Assembly: GCA_020848595.1 (NCBI GenBank)
Contig: JADLHV010000049.1
Span: forward strand, 1 to 14,197
DNA length: 14,197 bases
From: Bacteroidia bacterium
GTDB taxonomy: Bacteria; Bacteroidota; Bacteroidia; NS11-12g; UBA955
Direction of reading: 5' to 3'
Positions 8,148 to 14,197 of the stretch are shown in pieces. Both the position numbers and the translations under genes were made by a program. Positions within the stretch are counted from its first letter, which is position 1; every line of letters begins with the position of its first letter. The notes beneath the pieces were generated by a model. It did not search any database, was not told the DNA's origin, and worked only from the letters and a program-made list of their open reading frames with translations.

Positions 8148-8909
8148 TTAATTTCTATGAATAACACCAGCCATTGGTTGAGCGGTAGGCATTATAGTTA
8201 GTTCGTTAATATTGACATGTTCAGGACGATTGACCATAAACCAAACAGCTTCGGCAATATCCATTGCAACTAAATTTTCGAAACCTTGGTATACTTTTGA
8301 TGCTTTTTCCATATCACCTTCAAAACGCACTAAAGAAAATTCAGTTTCTACAGCACCAGGATGAACAGCCGATACTTTTATAGGATACTTACTTAAATCT
8401 AATCGCATACTTCTACTTAGAGCATCTACAGCATGCTTGGTAGCACAATACACATTGCCATTAGCATATACTTCTTTGCCAGCAATACTTCCTACATTAA
8501 CAATATGGCCTTTCTTTGCCGCAATCATATAAGGCACGATACTACGACTCACATATAACAATCCTTTGATATTGGTATCAATCATGGTATCCCAATGTCT
8601 GAAATCACCACTTTCAAAAGATGCTAGTCCCATAGCCAATCCAGCATTGTTTATTAACACATCTGGAGCTTGCCATTCTGCCTCTAGTTTTTCAATGGCA
8701 TTGATGACATCATCTTTAATTCGAACGTCTAAAACTAATACCTTACAGCGAATATTAAATTCTTCTTCTAAAGTTAATTTCAGAGCATTAAGGCGCTCCT
8801 CGCGTCGACCGCATAACAAAACGTTAAAACCATTAGAAGCTAACAATCGAGCACAAGCTTCTCCTATGCCAGCAGAAGCTCCAGTAATAAATGCAAATTT
8901 CTCTTTCAT
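8148..8909 (-). CDS. ydfG: YdfG-like NADP-dependent short-chain dehydrogenase
   Basis: This 253-residue classical short-chain dehydrogenase/reductase has the cofactor motif TGASAGIG (9-16), NNAG (87-90), and the catalytic residues Asn113, Ser141, Tyr154 and Lys158 (YCATK). The GRREER pair of arginines after strand 2 favours NADP(H). The C-terminal stretch with EFSLVRFEGD and HVNIN...MP.AQ.MAG..HR matches the E. coli YdfG group, which oxidises 3-hydroxy acids such as L-allo-threonine and serine; the exact substrate here is inferred. The frame stays open up to a TTG at 8948, but I chose ATG 8909. It puts the glycine motif at its usual distance from the N-terminus, and the upstream 39 bases contain what looks like the promoter itself (8920-8949). 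The gene is divergent from RNase Z and followed by a probable terminator, so it appears monocistronic. Confidence 0.93.
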   Translation of the reverse strand: MKEKFAFITGASAGIGEACARLLASNGFNVLLCGRREERLNALKLTLEEEFNIRCKVLVLDVRIKDDVINAIEKLEAEWQAPDVLINNAGLAMGLASFESGDFRHWDTMIDTNIKGLLYVSRSIVPYMIAAKKGHIVNVGSIAGKEVYANGNVYCATKHAVDALSRSMRLDLSKYPIKVSAVHPGAVETEFSLVRFEGDMEKASKVYQGFENLVAMDIAEAVWFMVNRPEHVNINELTIMPTAQPMAGVIHRN

Positions 8910-8919
8910 AAAAACCTTG

Positions 8920-8949
8920 CAAAAATAGGTAAAACTTTTTGGGGGCAAA
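8920..8949 (-). promoter_or_regulatory. Bacteroidota-type promoter of the dehydrogenase gene
   Basis: Read on the minus strand, TTTG (8946-8949) is followed after 18 bases by TATTTTTG (8920-8927), a perfect match to the Bacteroidota -7 consensus TAnnTTTG. The box ends 10 bases before ATG 8909, giving a very short leader. It lies inside the longer open frame that begins at TTG 8948, so a protein starting there would not be encoded by a transcript from this promoter. The spacing is slightly short but within the range reported for Flavobacterium. Confidence 0.6.
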
Positions 8950-8980
8950 TAGCTAAAAAATTGTAATATCGCATGAAAGC

Positions 8981-9898
8981 TTGAATCCTGAATTACATAT
9001 TATCGGTACCGGTAGCGCTACACCTGCACGTGAACGCCACCCGAGCGCACAAGTGCTCAAAATTGGCTCGTCTAAAATTCTCATAGATTGCGGCGAAGGC
9101 ACTCAATTACAATTACTAAAACTGGGTATCAGACATACTGGCCTTGATTTTATTTGTATCTCTCATTTGCATGGCGATCATTATTTTGGTCTTATTGGTC
9201 TCCTATCTACTATGAGCCTTATGGGTAGAACTCAAAGTATTACCCTGATTGGTCCACCTGAATTAAAGGAAATCCTTGAACTTCAAATCAAAGTCGGTAA
9301 TATGCATCTGAATTATGAAATTATTCATCTTAAAACTGATGGCATTCATGCTCAAGATATTCTTACTACCGATGAATTTAAAATAAGTTGCTTCCCGCTG
9401 AAACACAGAATTCATTGCACCGGATTTCGTATCGAAGAAACACCTAGTCAAAGACATCTCAATATTGACGCCGTAAAACTATATGATATTCCAATCAATC
9501 ACTACAAAGCAATTAAAGCTGGTGCCGATTATCTAAGCCCTAGTGGTGAAAGAATTGATAATGCTATTCTTACTAGTGACCCTGCTCCAAGTCGTGCTTT
9601 TGCTTACTGCTCTGATACAATTTTTGACCCTAGTATTGTGCCTTTTATCGAAGGTGTCGATATTCTTTATCATGAATCTACTTATACTAAAGACCTTATA
9701 GATCGAGCTAATTTGTATTTCCATAGTACGGCCGAACAAGCTGCAACTATTGCTCAACTTGCAGGTGTGGGCTTGCTTATTATTGGTCATTTCTCCTCTC
9801 GATACGACTCTGATAGCCTGCAATTGCTTTTAGATGAAGCTCGTACTCAATTTCCAAATACCGAACTTGCTATTGAAGGTAGGGTGTTTCTCGTTTAA
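8981..9898 (+). CDS. rnz: Ribonuclease Z (tRNA 3'-end processing)
   Basis: This 305-residue metallo-beta-lactamase fold protein has the length of short-form RNase Z, the endonuclease that removes 3' trailers from tRNA precursors lacking an encoded CCA. The zinc-binding signature is SHLHGDH (His62, His64, Asp66, His67). Further ligands are His141 in the KHRIHC stretch, Asp212 in YCSDT, and His270 in GHFSSRY; His248 in the HST motif is also conserved. The N-terminal IIGTGSATP and IDCGEGTQ stretches are typical of the family. The start is TTG at 8981. The frame closes upstream at 8954-8956 and contains no ATG or GTG initiator before that codon except a GTA/ATA/ATT stretch, and Bacteroidota relatives carry their first Met at this place (M-x-x-E-L-x-I-L-G). 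An ATG at 8973 is out of frame and stops within four codons, its TGA overlapping the TTG. No clear promoter was found. Confidence 0.94.
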   Translation: MNPELHIIGTGSATPARERHPSAQVLKIGSSKILIDCGEGTQLQLLKLGIRHTGLDFICISHLHGDHYFGLIGLLSTMSLMGRTQSITLIGPPELKEILELQIKVGNMHLNYEIIHLKTDGIHAQDILTTDEFKISCFPLKHRIHCTGFRIEETPSQRHLNIDAVKLYDIPINHYKAIKAGADYLSPSGERIDNAILTSDPAPSRAFAYCSDTIFDPSIVPFIEGVDILYHESTYTKDLIDRANLYFHSTAEQAATIAQLAGVGLLIIGHFSSRYDSDSLQLLLDEARTQFPNTELAIEGRVFLV

Positions 9899-9913
9899 AC
9901 ACATCCTGTATTA

Positions 9914-9959
9914 ATCTATTTTAAAAATTGATGTTACTTCAATAATATATAAGTATTAT
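9914..9959. terminator. Convergent gene tails with AT-only inverted repeats; possible two-way terminator
   Basis: The 66 bases between the stop codons of RNase Z and the repeat protein contain two AT-rich inverted repeats. At 9914-9932 is a 19-base palindrome with one mismatched pair; at 9942-9959 ATAATA pairs with TATTAT over a 6-base loop. Termination of both convergent transcripts would be expected here, but neither hairpin has G+C content or a clean T-run. Confidence 0.3.
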
Positions 9960-9964
9960 CTATA

Positions 9965-12900
9965 CTAAGATTTATTAAACTTATAAATCAAACTCTCCTC
10001 ATCTGCTTGAACGTGGATGAAATATATGCCCGAAGCAAAATCAACCGGAATCTGAATATTATTCGTACCATTATAATTTGTACTTAAAATTATCTGACCT
10101 TGCATATTGGTAATCGTTATTCGTATTGATTGAACCTCCTTAGCTATATCTATATGAAGTATATCTAAAACTGGATTAGGATATATCCGAAATGCATTGA
10201 GTCCAACAATAGTCTCTAATGATAATTGATTAATGGAGTAACAAATACTCGTATCGAAGCAATTATTTTTCTGAATCTCAACTGCATAATCGCCGTTAAC
10301 ACTTGGCTCAAACAATGCGTTTGTGGCATTAGGAATTTCACTATAATTGTCTTCACAATCTAACCATTGATAAGCAGCTCCTATTTCTGCTGCAGTTAAT
10401 GTTGTATCAGAATTAATGACTGTTAAGTCAATTTTGTTGATAGTTAATTCAATACTAATAGTGCTATCGCAGCCCTTTGTGTTAGGAATAACAGCTGTGT
10501 ACCAGCCCGATTCTGTATACACTTGTTGATCGGGAGCAGTATAAGAAAAACACGATTCGACTTTTAAACTATCGTAAGAATTGTTGATTGTTAAATCGAT
10601 GGAAATAGTACTATCGCACCCAACTGAATTTGGAATAATAACGCTAAAGTTTTTAGATGATTTGTGGACACTACCGTCTGGTGCTACAAAACTATCACAA
10701 GTTGACACAATTAAATTTTCTTTACTACTTTTTAATATGGTCACATAGATAGACATAAAACTATCACACCCCTTGCTGTTCTTTATTGTATCTAAATACA
10801 ATCCTGTTTGTTTCCATGTATAGCGACCACTCGGAGAAATTAAACTATCACAATTTGTTTGTAATAAATTTGAGTAACTTGGAATACAATACTTAGTTAA
10901 ACTGCTATATGGTTTACTCCCAAACTCGCCTCCAAAGTCAAATTTCTTGTTGCAAATTTGCGAATTATAATCATACTCAAATAAAGTCCCTTCATTATTC
11001 TTTCCTCCAGTTTGTGTAATGCCATACAAACGTTGGTTAAAGCTGAGTTCTAAACTACCAGCTGGATTAATACCCATCGAATCTATAAAATCGAATACCT
11101 TTAAAAAAGTTTGAGTGCTTGGGTCAAATTCAAAGATAACACCACGGTTATTGGCGCCTCCATATTGGGTCATTCCATACATTTTGCCATTATCTACTTC
11201 AATTAAATTACCAAGTGGATAGCTTCCAGTATTTGCGCCATCAAAATCTATAATTTTAGAATAAGTACTGGTTGATAAATCATATTCAAATAAAACCCCG
11301 TAATCACTATTGCCACCTTGATTGGTCATGCCATACAATTTCCCATTTTGCGATTGTATTAGATTGCCAAATGGACTGCTACCATTCGTTGTATTATCAA
11401 AATCAACTAAAACATTGACAGCATTATTACTCGCATCAAATTCAAATAATACCCCATAATCGTCTTTGCCCCCATAAGGCGTTAAACCATATAATTTACT
11501 ATTATTTGCAAGCATTAAATTCCCATAAGGCTGTCTTCCATTAGTACCATCAAAATCGATGAGTTTAGTGCATGAATCTTGACTTGTATCAAAAGAAAAT
11601 AAAGTTCCGTAATCATTTGCTCCGCCTTGACTTGTCATACCCATTAGCTTTCCATCTGGTAATTCAATTAAGCCTCCGTATGGATTTTTCCCAAACAAGG
11701 CAGCACTAAAATTAAATACCTTATTAAAAGATTTATCGACCGGATTGTAAGAAAAAATTACTCCTGCATTATTTAGCCCACCTTGATAGGTCATACCATA
11801 TAATTGATGACTTGATGTAAACAACAAATTTCCAAAAGGAATTCCCCCATCTTCGGCATAATTAAAATCTACTTTTTTAGTGTACGATTGGGCGGATAAT
11901 TGATATTCAAATAAAGTTCCAGAATTACTTAGTCCACCCTGATAAGTCATAGCATAAAAATGCCCATTAGAGGCAAGTGTTAAACTGCCAAAAGGATTAC
12001 GCCCTTGAACACCACCAGGCACATTATGAATAACCTTTAATGAGTCGTTAAGCGGATTAAATTCAAATAAAAATCCAGCATTAGCGTTACCTCCATTGGG
12101 CATTAATCCATAACACTTTCCATTAGAATGCCAACTCAAATTCCCCAATGGATTTCTTCCAGCAACTCCTCCTGTAAAATCAATTATCTTAACTAAAGTA
12201 TCTTGACTGACATCATAAGAAATAAGAGTACCTAAATTGTTCGCACCGCCTAAATATGTCATTGCATACAATAAACCAGTAGGCCCTTGTGTAAACGTAC
12301 TATAAGGGTTGCTGCCCGTTGCTGTACCATTAAAATCTAGCTTTTTAGTGTACGAAAAGGTACTTGGATTGTATTCAAATAATACCCCTAAATTGTTAGA
12401 ACCTCCTTGATAGGTCATCCCATACAATAAACCATTAGAACCCACTGCAAAACCCCCAAAAGGATTACGCCCTGTAGTGCCATCAAAATGCCATCTAATA
12501 ATAAGAGAATCATTGCTTGGATTATATTCAAATACACTCCCTTCATCATAAGTGCCACCTTGATAAGTCATGCCATAAAATTTATTATTACTTGCTTCTG
12601 TTAGTTGACCAACGGGATTTCTACCATTTAAGCTGCCATTAAAATCGACATTTTTAGTAATAATGCCTGTACTTGTATTAAACATAAAGAGTGTACCATA
12701 ATTATTAGCTCCTCCTTGATTGGTCATACCATACAACAAACCATTAGTAGCTCGCATAAGACTCCCTCTCGGATTACTGCCTAAGTTTGTTCCATCAAAT
12801 TCTACCAACACATCCATCGAATCTTTCATCGGATCATAAACAAATAAAACACCTAAATTATACTTACCACCTTGACTCGTCAAACCATATAACAGACCAT

Positions 12901-13132
12901 TTGAAGCTTCACATAGTTGACCATAAAAAGGAAAAGCCCCTTTATGACCTTCAAAAACATGTTTCACCTTAAAATTTTCACCACTATCATTGGTCTTAAA
13001 CATCAAACCAAAATCCTCCCCTCCCGAAATGGTCATGCCCACCAAGGTAGGTTGTGCCATTAATTCATTCGATGGAAAAGCGACTATACAAGCAATAAAA
13101 AGCAGAAATATTAGGTTACGTTTCATAAGCAT
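9965..13132 (-). CDS. Secreted GloVer-repeat protein with T9SS sorting domain
   Basis: This 1055-residue exported protein has a signal peptide at residues 1-26 (basic MKR, hydrophobic core, probable cleavage after MA at Ala26). Residues 27-745 are 14 copies of a motif reading LYGMT-x-QGG-x4-G-x-LFEYxP, each followed by a D-F-x-G...NP-x-G-x-L segment, with a period of 51-52 residues. This matches the GloVer tandem repeat (TIGR03803) seen in anchored surface proteins. Residues 758-898 hold three repeats of about 45 residues with two cysteines each except as noted (CDS ... GCDSTISI-x-LTIN). An Ig-like segment follows (about 902-968), then a type A T9SS sorting domain (about 978-1055) with IYPNPV, a GQI turn and ASGIYFIHV. 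The protein should therefore cross the outer membrane through T9SS and be surface-attached or released. No catalytic residues are recognisable; binding or adhesion is inferred. Start could instead be ATG 13126 (MKRNLIF), two codons in. Confidence 0.92.
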   Translation of the reverse strand: MLMKRNLIFLLFIACIVAFPSNELMAQPTLVGMTISGGEDFGLMFKTNDSGENFKVKHVFEGHKGAFPFYGQLCEASNGLLYGLTSQGGKYNLGVLFVYDPMKDSMDVLVEFDGTNLGSNPRGSLMRATNGLLYGMTNQGGANNYGTLFMFNTSTGIITKNVDFNGSLNGRNPVGQLTEASNNKFYGMTYQGGTYDEGSVFEYNPSNDSLIIRWHFDGTTGRNPFGGFAVGSNGLLYGMTYQGGSNNLGVLFEYNPSTFSYTKKLDFNGTATGSNPYSTFTQGPTGLLYAMTYLGGANNLGTLISYDVSQDTLVKIIDFTGGVAGRNPLGNLSWHSNGKCYGLMPNGGNANAGFLFEFNPLNDSLKVIHNVPGGVQGRNPFGSLTLASNGHFYAMTYQGGLSNSGTLFEYQLSAQSYTKKVDFNYAEDGGIPFGNLLFTSSHQLYGMTYQGGLNNAGVIFSYNPVDKSFNKVFNFSAALFGKNPYGGLIELPDGKLMGMTSQGGANDYGTLFSFDTSQDSCTKLIDFDGTNGRQPYGNLMLANNSKLYGLTPYGGKDDYGVLFEFDASNNAVNVLVDFDNTTNGSSPFGNLIQSQNGKLYGMTNQGGNSDYGVLFEYDLSTSTYSKIIDFDGANTGSYPLGNLIEVDNGKMYGMTQYGGANNRGVIFEFDPSTQTFLKVFDFIDSMGINPAGSLELSFNQRLYGITQTGGKNNEGTLFEYDYNSQICNKKFDFGGEFGSKPYSSLTKYCIPSYSNLLQTNCDSLISPSGRYTWKQTGLYLDTIKNSKGCDSFMSIYVTILKSSKENLIVSTCDSFVAPDGSVHKSSKNFSVIIPNSVGCDSTISIDLTINNSYDSLKVESCFSYTAPDQQVYTESGWYTAVIPNTKGCDSTISIELTINKIDLTVINSDTTLTAAEIGAAYQWLDCEDNYSEIPNATNALFEPSVNGDYAVEIQKNNCFDTSICYSINQLSLETIVGLNAFRIYPNPVLDILHIDIAKEVQSIRITITNMQGQIILSTNYNGTNNIQIPVDFASGIYFIHVQADEESLIYKFNKS
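9968..10201 (-). other. T9SS type A sorting domain of the repeat protein
   Basis: The last 78 residues contain IYPNPV near the beginning, the strand pair ITNMQGQIIL, and ASGIYFIHV near the end, followed by a short basic tail (KFNKS). This is the layout of the type A C-terminal sorting signal that T9SS recognises and removes in Bacteroidota. Confidence 0.92.
10439..10861 (-). repeat. Three cysteine-containing repeats in the secreted protein
   Basis: Residues 758-898 hold three related units. Each opens with a cysteine motif (NCDSLISP, TCDSFVAP, SCFSYTAP) and closes with GCDS-(F/T)-x-SI-x-(V/L)-TI. Spacing between successive closing GCDS motifs is about 50 residues. The paired cysteines could form one disulfide per unit. 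These units link the GloVer region to the Ig-like and sorting domains. Confidence 0.8.
10898..13042 (-). repeat. 14 GloVer tandem repeats (about 155 bp each)
   Basis: The conserved (L)YGMT motif recurs near residues 31, 83, 134, 186, 237, 289, 341, 393, 445, 497, 548, 600, 652 and 703, a spacing of 51-52 residues or 153-156 bases. The first unit lacks its leading NP-x-G-x-L strand, and a spare copy (SKPYSSL, about 739-745) follows the last unit, so the ends could complement each other. Units are diverged at the DNA level; unit 6 (YGLMPNGG) departs most from consensus. Confidence 0.88.
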
Positions 13133-13137
13133 ACATC

Positions 13138-13169
13138 ATAGTTCTCTTTAGACAATTAAGAGAACCTAT
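13138..13169 (-). promoter_or_regulatory. Hairpin in the leader of the repeat-protein mRNA
   Basis: GTTCTCTT (13141-13148) and AAGAGAAC (13158-13165) are a perfect 8-bp inverted repeat around 9 bases. Three more pairs (13138-13140 with 13167-13169) extend it past one bulged base. Given the promoter at 13176-13207, the transcript should begin near 13172, so this stem would occupy nearly the whole leader and end 5 bases before ATG 13132. It could act as an mRNA-stabilising or translation-controlling stem, or as an operator at the DNA level. Confidence 0.55.
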
Positions 13170-13175
13170 GACAGA

Positions 13176-13207
13176 CAAATATAAAAGAGCTGTACAATAA
13201 AAACAAA
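13176..13207 (-). promoter_or_regulatory. Bacteroidota-type promoter of the repeat-protein gene
   Basis: On the minus strand TTTG (13204-13207) is followed after 20 bases by TATATTTG (13176-13183). Both elements and the spacing match the Bacteroidota consensus TTTG-N(about 20)-TAnnTTTG. The predicted start of transcription, near 13172, leaves a leader of about 40 bases. Confidence 0.7.
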
Positions 13208-13210
13208 TTG

Positions 13211-13244
13211 AGTCAAATTTCAAGAGAACAGTGTAAATTCGACT
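13211..13244. promoter_or_regulatory. Imperfect palindrome upstream of the repeat-protein promoter
   Basis: AGTCAAATTT (13211-13220) and AAATTCGACT (13235-13244) are inverted copies matching at 9 of 10 positions around a 14-base spacer. It lies 3 bases upstream of the -33 element, where an activator would be expected to bind. The spacer contains another copy of AAGAGAAC (13222-13229), the sequence that forms one arm of the leader hairpin. Confidence 0.4.
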
Positions 13245-13514
13245 ACGATAAGTCATGGATAAAATGCGCTTAAAAATTCATGTCAAAAAATAACCCAAAC
13301 TCTTACTCAGCGTTCTTTACAAACAAATCCAAAAGTATGTGCACTTCTGTGTTCTTGAAAACTGTCTTGCATAGTTGTATTAAAATGCCAAGAAGTTTGT
13401 CCATAACATTTTAGATAGAGCGATTCCTAACATTAAACGAAATCTTCAACAAAGTATTTATTTTAATCATCAGCTTAAACAATAAATATAAGACATTGAA
13501 TATCAGATAAATGA

Positions 13515-13546
13515 TTGTCGATGTATAGCAATTTTAATTACCTTTG
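13515..13546 (+). promoter_or_regulatory. Bacteroidota-type promoter of the TonB-dependent receptor gene
   Basis: TTG (13515-13517) is followed after 21 bases by TACCTTTG (13539-13546), a perfect TAnnTTTG -7 box. The box ends 10 bases before ATG 13557, so the transcript would have a leader of only about 7 bases, or about 13 if translation begins at the second ATG (13563). This leaves no room for a riboswitch. Confidence 0.65.
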
Positions 13547-13556
13547 CCCCGAATTT

Positions 13557-14197
13557 ATGGAAATGATTTTAAAGATTAAAAAGACATTCTTATTGATTTT
13601 AGTAGCCTATAGTACACTAGGATTTTCTCAAGATACTAGTTCATTTTATACGATATTTGATACTGCTAAAGTGCATGCAGTGTATTCTAACAGAAGCACC
13701 TTAAACTCCAATACTATTGGTAGTAACATTCAAATTATTACACAAAAAGATATTAAACTATTACCAGTACAAACAACTGCCGAACTATTATCTTATTTAC
13801 TCGGTGTGGATCTCCGACAACGCGGCCCTATGGGTATACAATCGGATATACAAATTCAAGGTTCTACCTTTGATCAAGTTTTAATATTAATTGATGGTGT
13901 AAAAATGAGTGACCCTCAAACTGGGCATCATCAAATGAATCTCAGCATCTCTCCAGAAGCTATAGAACGAATTGAAGTGCTAAAAGGCTCGGCTGCCAGA
14001 AGATACGGCTTAAATGCACTTGCAGGCGTTGTTAATATTATTACCAAATTGCCTAATAATTCGAGCTCTGTAGTGCAAATTCATGCTGGTACAAGTGGTC
14101 AACAATCATCACAAAACAAATTGTACTCTAATCAAGGCTATAGATTATATACGGGAATAGCTTCTCATTCAGTGAAAGCATGGTTAGATGCTAATGT
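13557..14197 (+). CDS. TonB-dependent receptor, BtuB-like (N-terminal part, runs off the window)
   Basis: The first 213 codons of an outer-membrane receptor are present; the barrel lies beyond the window end. A signal peptide spans about residues 1-24 (MEMILKIKK, hydrophobic core, GFSQ). A probable TonB box (DTAKVHAVYSNR, about 35-46) is followed by the plug domain (about 52-165), with IQIQGS, VLILIDGVKMSDPQTGHH, IERIEVLKGSAARRYG and AGVVNIITK. There is no N-terminal carboxypeptidase-like extension of the SusC type. The DPQTGHH-containing plug is common in Bacteroidota receptors annotated as cobalamin/BtuB-like, so a vitamin or siderophore substrate is plausible but not shown. The start is ATG 13557, 11 bases after the -7 box; ATG 13563 (second Met) is an alternative giving a slightly longer leader. 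It is divergent from the secreted repeat protein. Confidence 0.9.
   Translation, partial: MEMILKIKKTFLLILVAYSTLGFSQDTSSFYTIFDTAKVHAVYSNRSTLNSNTIGSNIQIITQKDIKLLPVQTTAELLSYLLGVDLRQRGPMGIQSDIQIQGSTFDQVLILIDGVKMSDPQTGHHQMNLSISPEAIERIEVLKGSAARRYGLNALAGVVNIITKLPNNSSSVVQIHAGTSGQQSSQNKLYSNQGYRLYTGIASHSVKAWLDAN

Larger units (their letters stand above)
13133..13556. other. Divergent intergenic region (424 bases)
   Basis: No gene is visible here; the longest ATG-initiated reading frame I followed on the plus strand (from 13256) has 12 codons. The left end (13138-13244) holds the promoter, leader hairpin and an upstream imperfect palindrome for the repeat protein. The right end (13515-13546) holds the promoter for the TonB-dependent receptor. 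Between about 13250 and 13500 I see no ordered structure beyond AT-rich sequence and a lone -7-like box on the minus strand (13330-13337) with no partner element. Confidence 0.7.

Noticed and set aside
8566..8928. A 120-codon open frame on the plus strand opposite the dehydrogenase gene
   Set aside because: It lies antisense to a well-supported short-chain dehydrogenase and shows no recognisable domain; the same applies to the other frames opposite the kinase, yicC, transporter and repeat-protein genes.
8973..8984. Short leader peptide or attenuator upstream of RNase Z
   Set aside because: Three codons are too few for an attenuator and there is no hairpin plus T-run after it; it is reported only as a start/stop overlap.
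10898..13042. Regular repeats about 155 bases apart, considered as a CRISPR-like or non-coding satellite array
   Set aside because: The repeats stay in one open reading frame, are conserved at the protein level and diverge at DNA level; they encode GloVer units.
13330..13337. Second -7 box (TACTTTTG on the minus strand) in the divergent region
   Set aside because: It matches TAnnTTTG but has no TTG element at the required distance, and such 6-base matches are common in AT-rich DNA.
13245..13556. Cobalamin riboswitch upstream of the BtuB-like receptor
   Set aside because: The promoter -7 box ends only 10 bases before the start codon, so nothing upstream would be in the leader, and no B12-box-like sequence was seen.

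Overview
This window looks like a chromosomal segment of a member of the Bacteroidota. It is AT-rich, it encodes a large exported protein ending in a type IX secretion (T9SS) sorting domain, and several genes have Bacteroidota-type promoters (TTG/TTTG about 18-21 bases upstream of TAnnTTTG) instead of E. coli-type boxes and Shine-Dalgarno leaders. The proteins also resemble Bacteroidota families: a soluble multi-PAS histidine kinase, an S41 C-terminal processing peptidase with a long helical tail, and a TonB-dependent receptor with a DPQTGHH-containing plug. I see no insertion sequence, CRISPR array, tRNA or rRNA.

Layout, left to right. (1) 88-3212, minus: a two-gene signalling unit, transcribed as a CheY-like single-domain response regulator and then a cytosolic histidine kinase with about five PAS domains. 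(2) 3327-8067, minus: a tightly packed four-gene run, read as EamA-type transporter, yicC ribonuclease family protein, S41 peptidase, then membrane-anchored metallophosphoesterase. The junctions are a 22-base overlap, a 1-base gap and a 4-base gap. (3) 8148-8909, minus: a YdfG-like short-chain dehydrogenase with its own promoter and a probable terminator. (4) 8981-9898, plus: ribonuclease Z, divergent from the dehydrogenase, with a TTG start. (5) 9965-13132, minus, convergent with RNase Z: a 1055-residue secreted protein with 14 GloVer-type repeats, three cysteine-containing repeats and a T9SS sorting domain. (6) 13133-13556: a 424-base divergent intergenic region with a good promoter for each flanking gene, a hairpin filling the leader of the repeat protein, and an imperfect palindrome just upstream of its promoter. 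(7) 13557 to the window end, plus: the N-terminal part of a BtuB-like TonB-dependent receptor.

Most of the window is household and signalling material. The parts most worth a second look are the repeat protein, whose repeat count and end arrangement suggest one or two closed beta-propellers, and its leader and upstream palindromes. Also notable are the non-ATG starts of RNase Z and the transporter, each overlapped by a tiny out-of-frame ORF, and the internal degenerate Tat-like motif in the metallophosphoesterase. I found no convincing evidence of an entirely new multi-gene system.
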